Shown here piece after piece: positions 40,264-49,512 of a DNA stretch of 62,186 bases (its first letter is position 1; the number at the start of each line of letters is the position of its first letter). The stretch is from Calothrix membranacea FACHB-236. GTDB lineage: Bacteria > Cyanobacteriota > Cyanobacteriia > Cyanobacteriales > Nostocaceae. The notes beneath the pieces are model-generated. The model searched no databases. It was not told the DNA's origin and worked only from the letters and a program-made list of their open reading frames with translations. The stretch covers positions 1 to 62,186 of the forward strand of contig NZ_JACJPX010000050.1 of assembly GCF_014696315.1 (NCBI RefSeq). The letters are read 5' to 3'. The position numbers and the translations under genes were made by a program.

Positions 40264-40632
40264 TTAGGTAATGGGTTGAGTTCTTGTCAGCTCAATGCTA
40301 ATTTTTCCCCCAAAGTCTGGGATAGGTGCAGCAGGTTTGCTGAGAGTTACTTGAACTTTAGTAACGCGATCGCACTCTTGGAGGATAGAGTCTGCAATTG
40401 TGCCAGCTAACTTCTCTACTAAAGCAAACTTGGACGACTTCACCAGATTTTGTACCAAGCTAATAACACTGCGGTAATCTAGAGTGTCTGCGATCGCATC
40501 AGTTTGAGCTGGCTTGGCAAGATCCAGCCATAACTTAACATCCACTTCAAACCACTGCCCTAGTACCTGTTCTTCAGGTAAATACCCTGTGTAACCATAG
40601 GCTCGAATTACTGTTAAATGAATGCAGTCCAT
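40264..40632 (-). CDS. folB: dihydroneopterin aldolase
   Basis: FolB cleaves 7,8-dihydroneopterin to 6-hydroxymethyl-dihydropterin and glycolaldehyde in folate synthesis. The 122-residue protein has the family blocks YGYTGYLPEEQVLGQWFEVDV, TLDYRSV, LVEKLAGTIA and the catalytic Lys in LSKPAAPIPDFGG. The usual Gly in the N-terminal L-x-G-[IL]-R motif is Val here (LTVIRAYG), a small deviation. The start at 40632 has no strong ribosome-binding site. It is divergent from menD. Confidence 0.93.
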   Translation of the reverse strand: MDCIHLTVIRAYGYTGYLPEEQVLGQWFEVDVKLWLDLAKPAQTDAIADTLDYRSVISLVQNLVKSSKFALVEKLAGTIADSILQECDRVTKVQVTLSKPAAPIPDFGGKISIELTRTQPIT

Positions 40633-40675
40633 AATAGAAGAGCGAAATTTGCATTTTGGATTTTAACGTTAGTTT

Positions 40676-40763
40676 GGGGCATTGGGCATTGGGTAATTGG
40701 TGATTGGGTGCTTGTTATTTCCCCTCATCTCCCTCATCCCCCTCATTTCCCTCATCTCTCTTC
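40676..40763. repeat. STRR block between folB and menD
   Basis: GGGCATT/GGGTAAT-type heptamers (40676-40710) are followed by CCCTCAT heptamers (to about 40763). They fill most of the divergent promoter region. Confidence 0.85.
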
Positions 40764-40864
40764 TTCAGAACTCAGCACTGAATAGACTCACAACCCTGAA
40801 AATATGCAAAAATGCTATGGGCGCTGGTTTCCAACGCTGCTAACTTATAGCTCTGTTTGCTTGA

Positions 40865-42637
40865 ATGCCGATCGCCTGTAAAAATGTTAATCAACTTTGG
40901 GCTTATATCCTGACGGAGACGCTAAAGCGCTTGGGGTTGACTTGTGCAGTTATTTGTCCAGGTTCACGTTCTACACCGCTAGCAGTCGCCTTTGCCCAGC
41001 AAAAGCCTGATATTGAAGCAATTTCAATTCTAGATGAACGATCTGCTGCTTTTTTTGCTTTGGGACAAGCTAAAGCTAGCGGTAAGCCTGTAGTACTTTT
41101 ATGCACCTCTGGTACAGCTGGCGCTAACTTTTATCCGGCGATCATTGAAGCTAGAGAAAGTCGCGTACCGTTGCTGATATTAACTGCCGATAGACCGCCA
41201 GAACTACGAGATTGCCACTCTGGTCAAACGATAGATCAGGTGAAATTATATGGCACTTATCCTAACTGGCAAACAGAGTTAGCTTTACCTTCCCCAGAGA
41301 TGGGAATGCTAGCTTATCTGCGACAAACAATCATCCATGCTTGGGAAAAATCGCAAACTCCTAACCAGGGGCCAGTACATCTAAATATTCCTCTGCGCGA
41401 TCCCCTAGCACCCATTCCCGATGGAACTGATTTCAGCTATTTAGAATCACAGTTTCACCCAGAAGAATTTTTCGCAGCAGTTACAAACTCCATCCCATTC
41501 CCCATTACTCATTCCCCATTACCCATTCCCCCAGAATGGCAACAATGCGATCGCGGAATTATTATTGCTGGTGTTGCTCAACCACAGCAACCACAGGAAT
41601 ATTGTAGAGCGATCGCTCAACTTTCCCAAACCCTCAAATGGCCCGTCTTAGCCGAGGGACTTTCCCCTGTTAGAAATTACGCCGACCTCAACCCCTATTT
41701 AATTTCTACCTACGATCAGATTTTGCGAAATCCCCAACTCGCAAAACAGCTAGCACCACAAATGGTAATTCAAGTAGGAGAAATGCCCACAAGTAAAGAA
41801 CTGCGTAATTGGATCACTCATACACAACCGCAACGTTGGGTAATTGACCCCAGCGACCAAAACCTTGACCCTCTGCATGGAAGGACGATTCATTTGCGGA
41901 TGAGTATTGAAGATTTGGGGACAGGGGGACAAGGGGACAAGAGAGAAAAATTTTCCTCATCTCCTTCTAACTATCTCCAACTGTGGTGTACAGCAGAAAC
42001 GCAAGTAAGGGAAGTTGTTGACCAAACCTTGGCGACAATGGAAGATTTATTTGAAGGTAAAGCGGCGTGGTTACTTTCCCAAACTTTACCACCGGGAACG
42101 CCGTTATTTATTGCCAACAGTATGCCTGTGCGAGATGTCGAATTCTTCTGGAAACCGAATAATTTAGGAGTGCGATCGCATTTTAACCGAGGTGCAAATG
42201 GTATTGATGGTACATTATCCACTGCGTTAGGAATTGCCCATCGTCATCACAGCAGTGTGATGCTAACAGGGGATTTAGCCTTGTTGCATGATACCAACGG
42301 TTTTTTAATCCGCAATAAATTTGTCGGACATCTGACGATTCTGTTAATTAACAACAATGGCGGTGGAATTTTTGAAATGCTACCCATTGCGAAATTCGAC
42401 CCACCATTTGAAGAGTTTTTTGGCACTCCTCAGGATATTGATTTTGCCCAACTGTGCGCTACCTATGGTGTAGAGCATGAATTAATTACTTCTTGGTCGC
42501 AGTTGCAGCAAAGATTAAACCCACTTCCGACTCAGGGAATTAGGGTTTTGGAACTGCAGACAAATCGTCGCCTAGACGCTAAGTGGCGACAGGAGAATTT
42601 AAGGAATTTTGCAGCAGATATTACAATAATCCCGTAG
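40865..42637 (+). CDS. menD: SEPHCHC synthase MenD
   Basis: MenD is a thiamine-diphosphate enzyme that joins isochorismate and 2-oxoglutarate in the phylloquinone/menaquinone pathway. The 590 residues comprise the Pyr domain (about 1-195, with the ThDP-activating Glu in LDERSAAFF), the central domain (about 230-350), and the PP domain (about 385-590, with TGDLALLHD-x-NG as the Mg/ThDP motif). Two stretches, residues about 209-222 (SIPFPITHSPLPIP) and about 352-367 (LGTGGQGDKREKF), are translated tandem repeats of the type normally found between genes. They fall between domains, so the enzyme is probably still active. Confidence 0.95.
   Translation: MPIACKNVNQLWAYILTETLKRLGLTCAVICPGSRSTPLAVAFAQQKPDIEAISILDERSAAFFALGQAKASGKPVVLLCTSGTAGANFYPAIIEARESRVPLLILTADRPPELRDCHSGQTIDQVKLYGTYPNWQTELALPSPEMGMLAYLRQTIIHAWEKSQTPNQGPVHLNIPLRDPLAPIPDGTDFSYLESQFHPEEFFAAVTNSIPFPITHSPLPIPPEWQQCDRGIIIAGVAQPQQPQEYCRAIAQLSQTLKWPVLAEGLSPVRNYADLNPYLISTYDQILRNPQLAKQLAPQMVIQVGEMPTSKELRNWITHTQPQRWVIDPSDQNLDPLHGRTIHLRMSIEDLGTGGQGDKREKFSSSPSNYLQLWCTAETQVREVVDQTLATMEDLFEGKAAWLLSQTLPPGTPLFIANSMPVRDVEFFWKPNNLGVRSHFNRGANGIDGTLSTALGIAHRHHSSVMLTGDLALLHDTNGFLIRNKFVGHLTILLINNNGGGIFEMLPIAKFDPPFEEFFGTPQDIDFAQLCATYGVEHELITSWSQLQQRLNPLPTQGIRVLELQTNRRLDAKWRQENLRNFAADITIIP
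41491..41531 (+). repeat. STRR inside menD, first copy
   Basis: Tandem CATTCCCCATTAC-type units occur here. The reverse complement is the GGGTAATGGGGAATG family seen in spacers at 10432 and 54690. It is in frame and encodes PFPITHSPLPIP between the Pyr and central domains of MenD. Confidence 0.85.
41917..41947 (+). repeat. STRR inside menD, second copy
   Basis: GGGGACAGGGGGACAAGGGG-type repeat units resemble common intergenic heptamers of Nostocales. They are in frame and encode LGTGGQGDK between the central and PP domains. Confidence 0.8.
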
Positions 42638-42685
42638 ATTTATTATATTAGCCTTCATTATCTTGACTTTCATATTTCAGATGCT

Positions 42686-43510
42686 CTATCTTGCTTGACC
42701 TTGTAACCACCCTTCCAAATCCGCAAGAGTAGAAAAATCTAACAATGCTTCCCCTAAAGCTTCCAACTGTTCCAGCGATAATGCGTGAACTTGAGACTGA
42801 AATTGATCGTTAAGTTCACCAAATCGCCGTTTTAATTGTCTAAAAATTAGCGATCGCGCTTCTGTTTCTTTTGCGTCCCGAATAGCCCGTGGTTCTTCAT
42901 CCAAATTCAATCTCAACATTGCTTCAATATCCTCCCGGCTCAAGGTAGAAAACTTGTAGAGTAGAATCGTCGTTATTAAATCTATTATTGCTTGCTCTGA
43001 CTGTTGCTGTGCTTGCTCTAGCAAATACCGCCCTGCTTCCAGTGTTTCTGCTTCAGAGGTAATATTTGTCAGCAACATTAACCCAATTTCCAAAGGTTGT
43101 TGTCGTACATCCCCCAACTCATCGAGATAGACTCGCCGGACTTGATTACTCTCCAACAAAGCACGGTGAATTGTAGAATTCGCGGGTTCAAGACTGCGAG
43201 ACGGAAAAATTATCACTCCAAACCAGCCATCGTAACGGATGGAGTGCCGGTAGAGAAACAAAAATAATTCGCTAAAGAAGCGGTGATATAAATCTTCATC
43301 TTTTTGAAACTGCACTTCCGCAAAGAAGACTACTTTGGAAGCAGAATTGTCAGGGGGTAAAAATACTCCATCAATCCGGAAGGCTGTTTCTTTCACCTCG
43401 ACTGATTCAAATTGATAGTTAACTGCATCCTGTGGTGGTGAGTCTACCAATTCAAATAATAATCCCGGAAATTGCTTGAATAATTTGTAAAAGATGGAGT
43501 CGCGGCGCAT
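42686..43510 (-). CDS. Rpn-family (DUF2887-like) nuclease
   Basis: The 274-residue protein of the Rpn/PDDEXK_2 group has N-terminal MRRDSIFYKLFKQFPGLLFELV and a nuclease core with the Asp in FRIDGVFLPP and the E-x-Q of FFAEVQFQKD. A C-terminal helical region (about 215-272) resembles DUF4351. Known relatives in E. coli (RpnA-E) are Mg-dependent DNA endonucleases that promote RecA-independent recombination. Such genes are numerous and mobile in cyanobacteria. It sits on the opposite strand between menD and menB. The core motif appears intact. Confidence 0.88.
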   Translation of the reverse strand: MRRDSIFYKLFKQFPGLLFELVDSPPQDAVNYQFESVEVKETAFRIDGVFLPPDNSASKVVFFAEVQFQKDEDLYHRFFSELFLFLYRHSIRYDGWFGVIIFPSRSLEPANSTIHRALLESNQVRRVYLDELGDVRQQPLEIGLMLLTNITSEAETLEAGRYLLEQAQQQSEQAIIDLITTILLYKFSTLSREDIEAMLRLNLDEEPRAIRDAKETEARSLIFRQLKRRFGELNDQFQSQVHALSLEQLEALGEALLDFSTLADLEGWLQGQAR

Positions 43511-43650
43511 TGTTCTACAGCGATTGAATTACCAGCCCTGATTGTAAAGGTTGGAGAAAATTATTTTAGTGTAGGCGTAGCCCACCCCAAGTATCGCTTG
43601 TCCCTTGGTCTGCGATAAAATTCTCAAGCACAATAGCCGACTTCATAGCA

Positions 43651-44484
43651 ATGCAAGTTAACTGGCAAACTGCCAAAACCTACGAAGATATTCTGTATCA
43701 AAAAACGGATGGTATTGCCAAAATCACCATCAATCGTCCTCATAAACGTAATGCTTTCCGCCCCAAAACAGTCTTTGAACTGTATGATGCTTTCTGCGAT
43801 GCCCGCGAAGATACAACTATTGGCGTAGTTTTATTTACAGGGGCAGGGCCACACACTGATGGCAAGTATGCTTTTTGTGCCGGTGGAGATCAAAGCGTTC
43901 GGGGACACGCGGGTTATGTAGATGATACTGGTGTTCCCCGCCTGAATGTGCTGGATTTACAACGCTTGATCCGTTCCATGCCAAAAGTGGTAATTGCCCT
44001 AGTAGCAGGATATGCGATCGGTGGTGGCCATGTCTTACATTTAATTTGTGACCTGACCATTGCGGCTGATAATGCCATTTTTGGGCAAACTGGCCCCAAA
44101 GTCGGCAGCTTTGATGGTGGGTTTGGCGCTAGCTACCTCGCCCGCATCGTTGGGCAAAAAAAAGCCCGTGAAATTTGGTTTCTCTGTCGTCAATATAATG
44201 CCCAACAAGCACTAGAAATGGGTTTAGTAAATACTGTTGTTCCCGTAGAACAATTAGAAGCTGAAGGTATTCAATGGGCGCAAGAAGTTTTAGAAAAAAG
44301 CCCCATTGCTATACGCTGTCTAAAATCCGCATTTAATGCTGATTGCGATGGACAAGCAGGTTTACAAGAACTCGCTGGTAATGCCACTCTACTTTATTAC
44401 ATGACAGAAGAGGGTTCTGAGGGCAAACAAGCGTTTTTAGAAAAGCGTCCCCCAAATTTTCGTGATTTCCCTTGGTTACCCTAA
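43651..44484 (+). CDS. menB: 1,4-dihydroxy-2-naphthoyl-CoA synthase
   Basis: MenB closes the naphthoquinone ring from o-succinylbenzoyl-CoA in phylloquinone synthesis. The 277-residue crotonase-fold protein has the oxyanion-hole segment [10 protein letters not shown] and the second block [20 protein letters not shown]. The active-site region [18 protein letters not shown] is typical of MenB and not of other enoyl-CoA hydratases. ATG at 43651 gives the family start [14 protein letters not shown]. It lies 1 kb after menD on the same strand, separated by an Rpn gene, and ends in a strong terminator. Confidence 0.97.
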   Translation: MQVNWQTAKTYEDILYQKTDGIAKITINRPHKRNAFRPKTVFELYDAFCDAREDTTIGVVLFTGAGPHTDGKYAFCAGGDQSVRGHAGYVDDTGVPRLNVLDLQRLIRSMPKVVIALVAGYAIGGGHVLHLICDLTIAADNAIFGQTGPKVGSFDGGFGASYLARIVGQKKAREIWFLCRQYNAQQALEMGLVNTVVPVEQLEAEGIQWAQEVLEKSPIAIRCLKSAFNADCDGQAGLQELAGNATLLYYMTEEGSEGKQAFLEKRPPNFRDFPWLP

Positions 44485-44490
44485 AAATTT

Positions 44491-44524
44491 AAAAATCGCA
44501 CCTTACGAAAAGGTGCGATTTTTC
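44491..44524 (+). terminator. terminator of menB
   Basis: AAAAATCGCACCTT pairs with AAGGTGCGATTTTT around a short ACGA-type loop, starting 7 nt after the stop codon. Confidence 0.92.
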
Positions 44525-44597
44525 TAAATATTAATCAGTGCTAACAACACTAACAATTTTAAAGACAAATTTTAAATTTCAAGCACAATACAAACTC

Positions 44598-44665
44598 ATA
44601 CCAAATTGGTTTAACTATTCAGTCTTACCAATTCTACATATAAAATTAAAATCCAAAATTGGTAT
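44598..44665. repeat. inverted repeat with ATACCAA(A)TTGG ends
   Basis: ATACCAAATTGGT at 44598 is mirrored by AATTGGTAT at 44657-44665. The same end motif borders a 138-nt element at 61862-61999. It may be a small non-autonomous element or a common spacer motif. Confidence 0.35.
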
Positions 44666-44698
44666 TAGTTGGGGAATATAAAGACGGCTAAAAGATGG

Positions 44699-45013
44699 CT
44701 AAATGAGTACTGTCTCAGTTCTTGCTTGTTCAGCAGTACAGATAGTAATTTCCTCAACCGGAATAATATTGGTATGTTCTAACTCTGAAGCTAAATTTCC
44801 AGTAGCAACTACAACTGGGGTAGCATCTGGTAGACTCCAAGCATCTTCTAAAGTTTCCCAAGAAGGTGCAAAGGGTGGTAACGCCAAAGAACAAGCTTTC
44901 CAACTCCCTTGAACTGGTGCGCCTAACTGCTGACACATTCCACCACGGCGACCTTCGGGATTGTAATGGCGACAATATCTACAGGCAGATGTCAAAAATT
45001 TATTAGGTTTCAT
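44699..45013 (-). CDS. Cys-rich small protein of unknown function
   Basis: The 104-residue soluble protein has an N-terminal metal-binding-like motif: C-x2-C (CRYC), then RRGGMC and SWKAC. This gives four Cys residues in about 31 positions that could hold Zn or an Fe-S cluster. A Pro-rich segment (LALPPFAPSW) and an acidic C-terminal half follow. I do not recognise a named family. The start at 45013 is the only Met before the Cys motif. It is monocistronic and convergent with menB. Confidence 0.7.
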   Translation of the reverse strand: MKPNKFLTSACRYCRHYNPEGRRGGMCQQLGAPVQGSWKACSLALPPFAPSWETLEDAWSLPDATPVVVATGNLASELEHTNIIPVEEITICTAEQARTETVLI

Positions 45014-46050
45014 TTGCGTCCATCTTTTATTTGATATTGAGGTCTAAATTTATATGTTTATATTTTCCTTCTATATAGAATCCCTTATTAATGCCATAAG
45101 TGATTATGGTGTATAGGTTTTAGCGATCCCGAGTAAAAAATTAACTTTAGGATATTTTTATAATCTTGTTATATATTTAAATGATCGTTAGAGTGTAGAC
45201 ATGCTAATTTTGACAAAAAACCATTGGGGATCAACGCTAAAATTGAAATTTTAAATTTTAGCAGTCCTTTCATTTCACCCTTAAGGCATACTATTTAAGA
45301 TAGATGCGTCTCGTTCTTTGCTCATATTTTTGGCATAATCCGAGTAAAAACTGTCTAGTTGAGCAAAACTAGAACTATTGGTCAATAGCTGGAAAATCAG
45401 TCAGCTTCAATTTGGTTTAAGGAGAAAGTCAGCCAGTCTTTTTGAGAGTCATGCTTTTTTACAGATGAGTTCGCTAAGAAGGAAATCAAAAGAGAGTCAA
45501 GCTAAATTGACTATGGCAGTTTTTACAGGCTTTAACACATCTGCAAAACTCTCAATAGTAATTTAGCAATCACTTTAGGTGTAATTTCTAAATTAAAAAT
45601 AAAATTTCCCATCACTAGGTCATGTAGTTTTAATCTGATATGTTTTAGAACCTTGAGTAATTGGTTAGCATTAATTTTTTTTTGCTGCAACCACCCTAAG
45701 ATCGTTTTTAATGAAAAAAACGGATTTAAAAGCGCTTCTATTTATATGAATCAATTTTATTTAGCCCAATTTCCGAGGCAAACACACATAGATATGTAAA
45801 GAAAAATTAAGCGATCGCAATTCAGAATACAAATTGGGGCAATCAGAACCTATATATAGTAGGGGCCTAGATAGGTGCACATCTATAATATTTGTTAAAA
45901 AATGGATGAGTAAAGACTATCGTTTGCAGCCTATACTTTCTTTATTCTTGCCTACAAGCCTGTTCTCAATCCTCCGCAGTCTAATGTATGAAGATTCCTG
46001 CGGCTTTGTAAGAATGCCAGCCTCAGCCAGTCATATTTAATTTTGCTGAC
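45014..46050. other. long AT-rich intergenic region
   Basis: No credible gene is present in 1037 nt. Two plus-strand frames (45378-45566 and 45834-46040) lack ribosome-binding sites and protein-like composition. Hairpins occur at 45236-45262 (GCTAAAATT / AATTTTAGC) and near 45705 (CGTTTTT / AAAAACG), without the context of a known RNA. Confidence 0.5.
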
Positions 46051-46839
46051 TTACTTAAAGCTATCTGTTTCAATTAAGGATAAAAATGAGAGGGGCTGAC
46101 TCTTGTTAGCAGCAAAGCCCAGAATACCCGGATCTCGATGTTCGTAGAGTAACTGACCTTTGCCATTAAACAGAAAAGTTCCACCACGCTGAGTTAAGTA
46201 GGCAGGATTAGGTACGTAAGTCTGCCAATTGCTGAGAACTTCCACCATATTCCGTAGCCGGAGAGTAGCTAATTCAAAGGGACGTTGAAACCCACTTCCG
46301 CCAGCTAATTGAAAAAACGAGCCTTTAAAAGCAGGTAGAGGAGTACCTTGAATAATTTCATCATCTTCAATAAGTTGAGGGGCTTGGCGATCGCCTGTGT
46401 ATCCCCGAAAAACTTCTCTTAGAGTTCCTGGACTGCCAAACCCTGCACACATTAACATAAGATTTAGCCAAGCTTTCACAGATACAGAAAGTCCAGGTAG
46501 AGGAAGATTCAGCCCTGAATAAAGTTTGAGTTGGTGATGTAGTTCTGCATTGGGATCAACAAACAAATTTTGGGGTGGGAATCCTGTATATTCACAGAAT
46601 TTTGTTCCAGAAGTGCGATCGCCTATTCCCACTGCACGAATAGCAAGTTTTTCGGGAGGCAATTTTGTAGCTTCGCGCTGTAACCACCACGCATATTCAA
46701 GGCTATCAAAATCCCCAAGTTGTGGCCAGACTAAAATCAGGATATGTGAGGCATTTTCGCAATTTTCTAGCAGGGGTGTGGTTATGCCATCACTAACACG
46801 CTGAAGTTCGGTTTGATGAAAAATATTGTAGGGATTCAT
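46051..46839 (-). CDS. peroxiredoxin-like (AhpC/TSA_2) protein without peroxidatic Cys
   Basis: The 262-residue protein has the thioredoxin-like fold of the PRX-like 2 family: strand-loop-helix ILILVWPQLGDFDSLEYAWWLQRE, and the C-terminal RGGTFLFNGKGQLLYEHRDPGILGFA block. The loop where active relatives carry C-x-x-C or T-x-x-C reads WPQLGDFDS, so no peroxidatic Cys is there. The remaining Cys residues are elsewhere. It is probably not a classical peroxidase; the true role is unknown. It is a single gene with no partner nearby. Confidence 0.75.
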   Translation of the reverse strand: MNPYNIFHQTELQRVSDGITTPLLENCENASHILILVWPQLGDFDSLEYAWWLQREATKLPPEKLAIRAVGIGDRTSGTKFCEYTGFPPQNLFVDPNAELHHQLKLYSGLNLPLPGLSVSVKAWLNLMLMCAGFGSPGTLREVFRGYTGDRQAPQLIEDDEIIQGTPLPAFKGSFFQLAGGSGFQRPFELATLRLRNMVEVLSNWQTYVPNPAYLTQRGGTFLFNGKGQLLYEHRDPGILGFAANKSQPLSFLSLIETDSFK

Positions 46840-47028
46840 TCAAAGAAATCAACTGCTATTTAGCTATCCAAATTTTAGTCTAATTGATGACCATTTTTGT
46901 CTAACTTCTGCTATTATCTACAATTCAACAAAACGATTAATTAGTTTTACTTGATTTAATGCAGTTGCTCACCAATGACTAAAGATAGCCCTTACCAGCT
47001 ATCTTTAATTGCAGCGCTCTAATTACAA

Positions 47029-47304
47029 TCAATAGTAAACTTGCCAAGCAATAATACCAATTAATACCACAAGACCTAATGCTCTGCGAAAATAATTCAC
47101 GCCTTGAAATAATTCCAGCCAAGCCCAAGTAAACAACGAACCATTGGCAACTACATTTAATACTGTATTGATTGGGTCGCTTGTAAACAATAAAGATAGT
47201 AAACTCGTCACTATCCAGACAATTAAGGGTAAGTTTGGCTTCTGAGCTATCACAATGTTGCCACTGCTATCACGGAAAGTTTTATCAACTAATGTATTTT
47301 CCAT
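47029..47304 (-). CDS. small membrane protein of unknown function
   Basis: The 91-residue protein has a hydrophilic N-terminus (MENTLVDKTFRDSSGN) and about three hydrophobic segments (roughly residues 27-41, 45-64 and 73-90). The family is not recognised. The protein-like composition supports a real gene, but no strong ribosome-binding site was seen. Confidence 0.6.
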   Translation of the reverse strand: MENTLVDKTFRDSSGNIVIAQKPNLPLIVWIVTSLLSLLFTSDPINTVLNVVANGSLFTWAWLELFQGVNYFRRALGLVVLIGIIAWQVYY

Positions 47305-47819
47305 AATTTTCTGGTTTATATTGTAAACGCTATCTTTTACTAGTATTTAAACATTAGAATAATTCTTTTCCATGCATCTAAATGCTGAGATAATCATAGT
47401 AAAAGATATGCATATATGAGTATATTGAAAAGTATACATATACTACATTGCCAGCGTCTCTTTGAGATGATTTGCAAACAGGTAATGCCACTATAAATAA
47501 TATTTACGACAGATAAATTTATGTAGAGGCACAGCACCAGTAAGATAATGGAATATACCCAAAGAGGGGAGATGCAGTGCCCCTATACATATGTCAAATT
47601 CTTTTTTTTAATCGATATAAATACAACCTGAAATTTTTAAGGACTAGGCAAGCAGCTAAATACAGAAAGTACTTGATAGCTAATATTAGAGTTCCATAAA
47701 ATACGTAAAAATCTGCAAAAAAATAGGGTGATTAATAGTCACCCTAAAACGCTGATAAAAAATGTATTATTTTGGTTGATTTTAAATTTTCAATTTTGAA
47801 TCTTGCAAAAAGTTTGACA
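47305..47819. other. intergenic region with the MFS gene terminator
   Basis: This 515-nt AT-rich region contains the promoter side of the small membrane gene and, at 47713-47746, the terminator of the MFS gene. A segment at 47523-47588 rich in GAGGCACAG/GCAGTGCCCC forms a loose inverted repeat. Confidence 0.5.
47713..47746 (-). terminator. terminator of the MFS transporter gene
   Basis: On the minus strand TAGGGTGA-N7-TCACCCTA is a perfect 8-bp stem followed by TTTTTTT, 74 nt past the stop. Confidence 0.9.
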
Positions 47820-49325
47820 TTAGAATTTGCCCAAATGAATCTTTAATTCCCCAAAGGAGTTAACCTTTTTTTGTTCTAGCCACCACAAACCAACTGCCAT
47901 CACGGTTGAAGCCATCAACAAAGCTGCAATGACGCGAAAGGTAGCCTGTGTGCCAAAAACTAAAGCCTCAACAGGTGCATGGGTGACATCGATATTGGGT
48001 GTGAGTTGGTTGCTAGCGATCGCCACCAAGGAAAACAAAGCACCAACAAGCGGTACACCTGCTGTCTGTCCCAATATCCGCGATAATGACAATAATCCTG
48101 AGGTGATGCCTAATTGTCCTTTAGGTGCAGCTCCCATAATGGCGCTATTGTTGGGTGATTGAAACATTCCCACTCCCAACCCATAGGGAATAATGCCGAT
48201 AATATAATCGGTTACAGTTAATTCTGTATCAAAGGTGCTAATTAGCAAACAACCACCAGCCATTAATACTAGGCCAATTAAGCTAATAACTCTTGGGCCA
48301 AAGCGGTCAGAAAGTATGCCAGCAATAGGTGCTGTTAAGACTATGAGAATAGGTGGAATTGCTAGCAACAAACTTGTTTTTTCTGTGGAATAATGCTGCA
48401 CTAATTGTAGGAAAAATGGCAAGATAAATATTGCCCCTGCCATCACAAAATTACCGAGAAAACGTAGTGCTAAACCCAAGCTGATTTCTAGAGAGCGAAA
48501 AATTCGCAAATCTAACATCGGCTCTAATACATGGGCTTCCACAATTAAAAAGCAAGCTAAACTGATAACCGATAAAACCAAAAAAGTGATGGCTGTATAA
48601 GATTTAAAACCTTCACTTTGTAAGAAAGTAATGCCTAATGTAAAGCAGGTTAATGTCAGGGTGAGAATTAGCGTGCCAATGGCATCGAAGCGCTGTTTAA
48701 CAACACCAACTTTAGAAGGGGGTACTAAACGTGCTACCAGGAAAATGCCAACAATTCCAATTGGAACATTTACCAAAAAGATTAAAGGCCAACCTCCTAA
48801 ACCAATTAGCAATCCCCCAGCTGTAGGGCCTAACATGATTCCTAACCCGAAAATTCCTGCCCTAATACCTAGCCCTAGTCCGCGTTCTTCGGGGGGAAAC
48901 ACTTCTACAATCATCGCTGTTCCCAGTCCCGATATAAAAGCAGCACCTAACCCCTGAAGTGCGCGAAAGGCAATTAAAACGCCTATATTAGGCGCTAGAC
49001 CACAAAATAGCGAGCTAAGGGTAAACACTACTAGCCCAATAATATATAGTCGCTTCTTGCTCCACATATCGCCTAATTTTGCAGCACTCATCACAAAAAT
49101 AGCGATCGCCAATAAATAACTTAAAACCACCCATTGAATAGTGGCAAAGCTAGTGTGGAGTGATTCCAGCATAATTGGCAGGGCCAGGTTAACTATATAT
49201 ACATCTAAGGCAAAGATAAATACGCCAATGCCAATGCCTAGCGTCGCCCACCATTTTTTAGATGCTTTTGTTTCTTGCCCTAGCTCATGTAATTCTTCTT
49301 CCTGGCTTTTTGACCTTACTAGCAT
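47820..49325 (-). CDS. DHA2-family MFS drug:H+ antiporter-like transporter
   Basis: The 501-residue protein has 14 predicted membrane helices, as in the EmrB/QacA (DHA2) subfamily. It shows the motif D1-like segment FALDVYIVNLALP in helix 1, the motif A-like loop KLGDMWSKKRLY between helices 2 and 3, and the motif C-like GIMLGPTAGGLL in helix 5. It probably exports a hydrophobic or cationic compound with proton exchange; the substrate is unknown. A 25-residue charged N-terminal tail precedes helix 1. The upstream region is short and no regulator gene lies next to it. Confidence 0.9.
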   Translation of the reverse strand: MLVRSKSQEEELHELGQETKASKKWWATLGIGIGVFIFALDVYIVNLALPIMLESLHTSFATIQWVVLSYLLAIAIFVMSAAKLGDMWSKKRLYIIGLVVFTLSSLFCGLAPNIGVLIAFRALQGLGAAFISGLGTAMIVEVFPPEERGLGLGIRAGIFGLGIMLGPTAGGLLIGLGGWPLIFLVNVPIGIVGIFLVARLVPPSKVGVVKQRFDAIGTLILTLTLTCFTLGITFLQSEGFKSYTAITFLVLSVISLACFLIVEAHVLEPMLDLRIFRSLEISLGLALRFLGNFVMAGAIFILPFFLQLVQHYSTEKTSLLLAIPPILIVLTAPIAGILSDRFGPRVISLIGLVLMAGGCLLISTFDTELTVTDYIIGIIPYGLGVGMFQSPNNSAIMGAAPKGQLGITSGLLSLSRILGQTAGVPLVGALFSLVAIASNQLTPNIDVTHAPVEALVFGTQATFRVIAALLMASTVMAVGLWWLEQKKVNSFGELKIHLGKF

Positions 49326-49512
49326 GTTTTCTAGCTCACAAAATTATCCAAACTATATTCAAGGTTGAATTTCATATTTTACTACTTCATCATTTCCAGC
49401 ATTTGCCAGTGAGGTTTTGCTAGCAATTATGCTCAGTTTTGTTGGTCTGTCAATAGATATATATGAGCTAAAGCTGTTAATACTCAGCTAAGTAAATCTG
49501 TGGCTATAACAG

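Noticed and set aside
45378-46040. Two short plus-strand frames in the long spacer (45378-45566, 45834-46040)
   Set aside because: Composition is not protein-like, no ribosome sites are present, and start codons are arbitrary.
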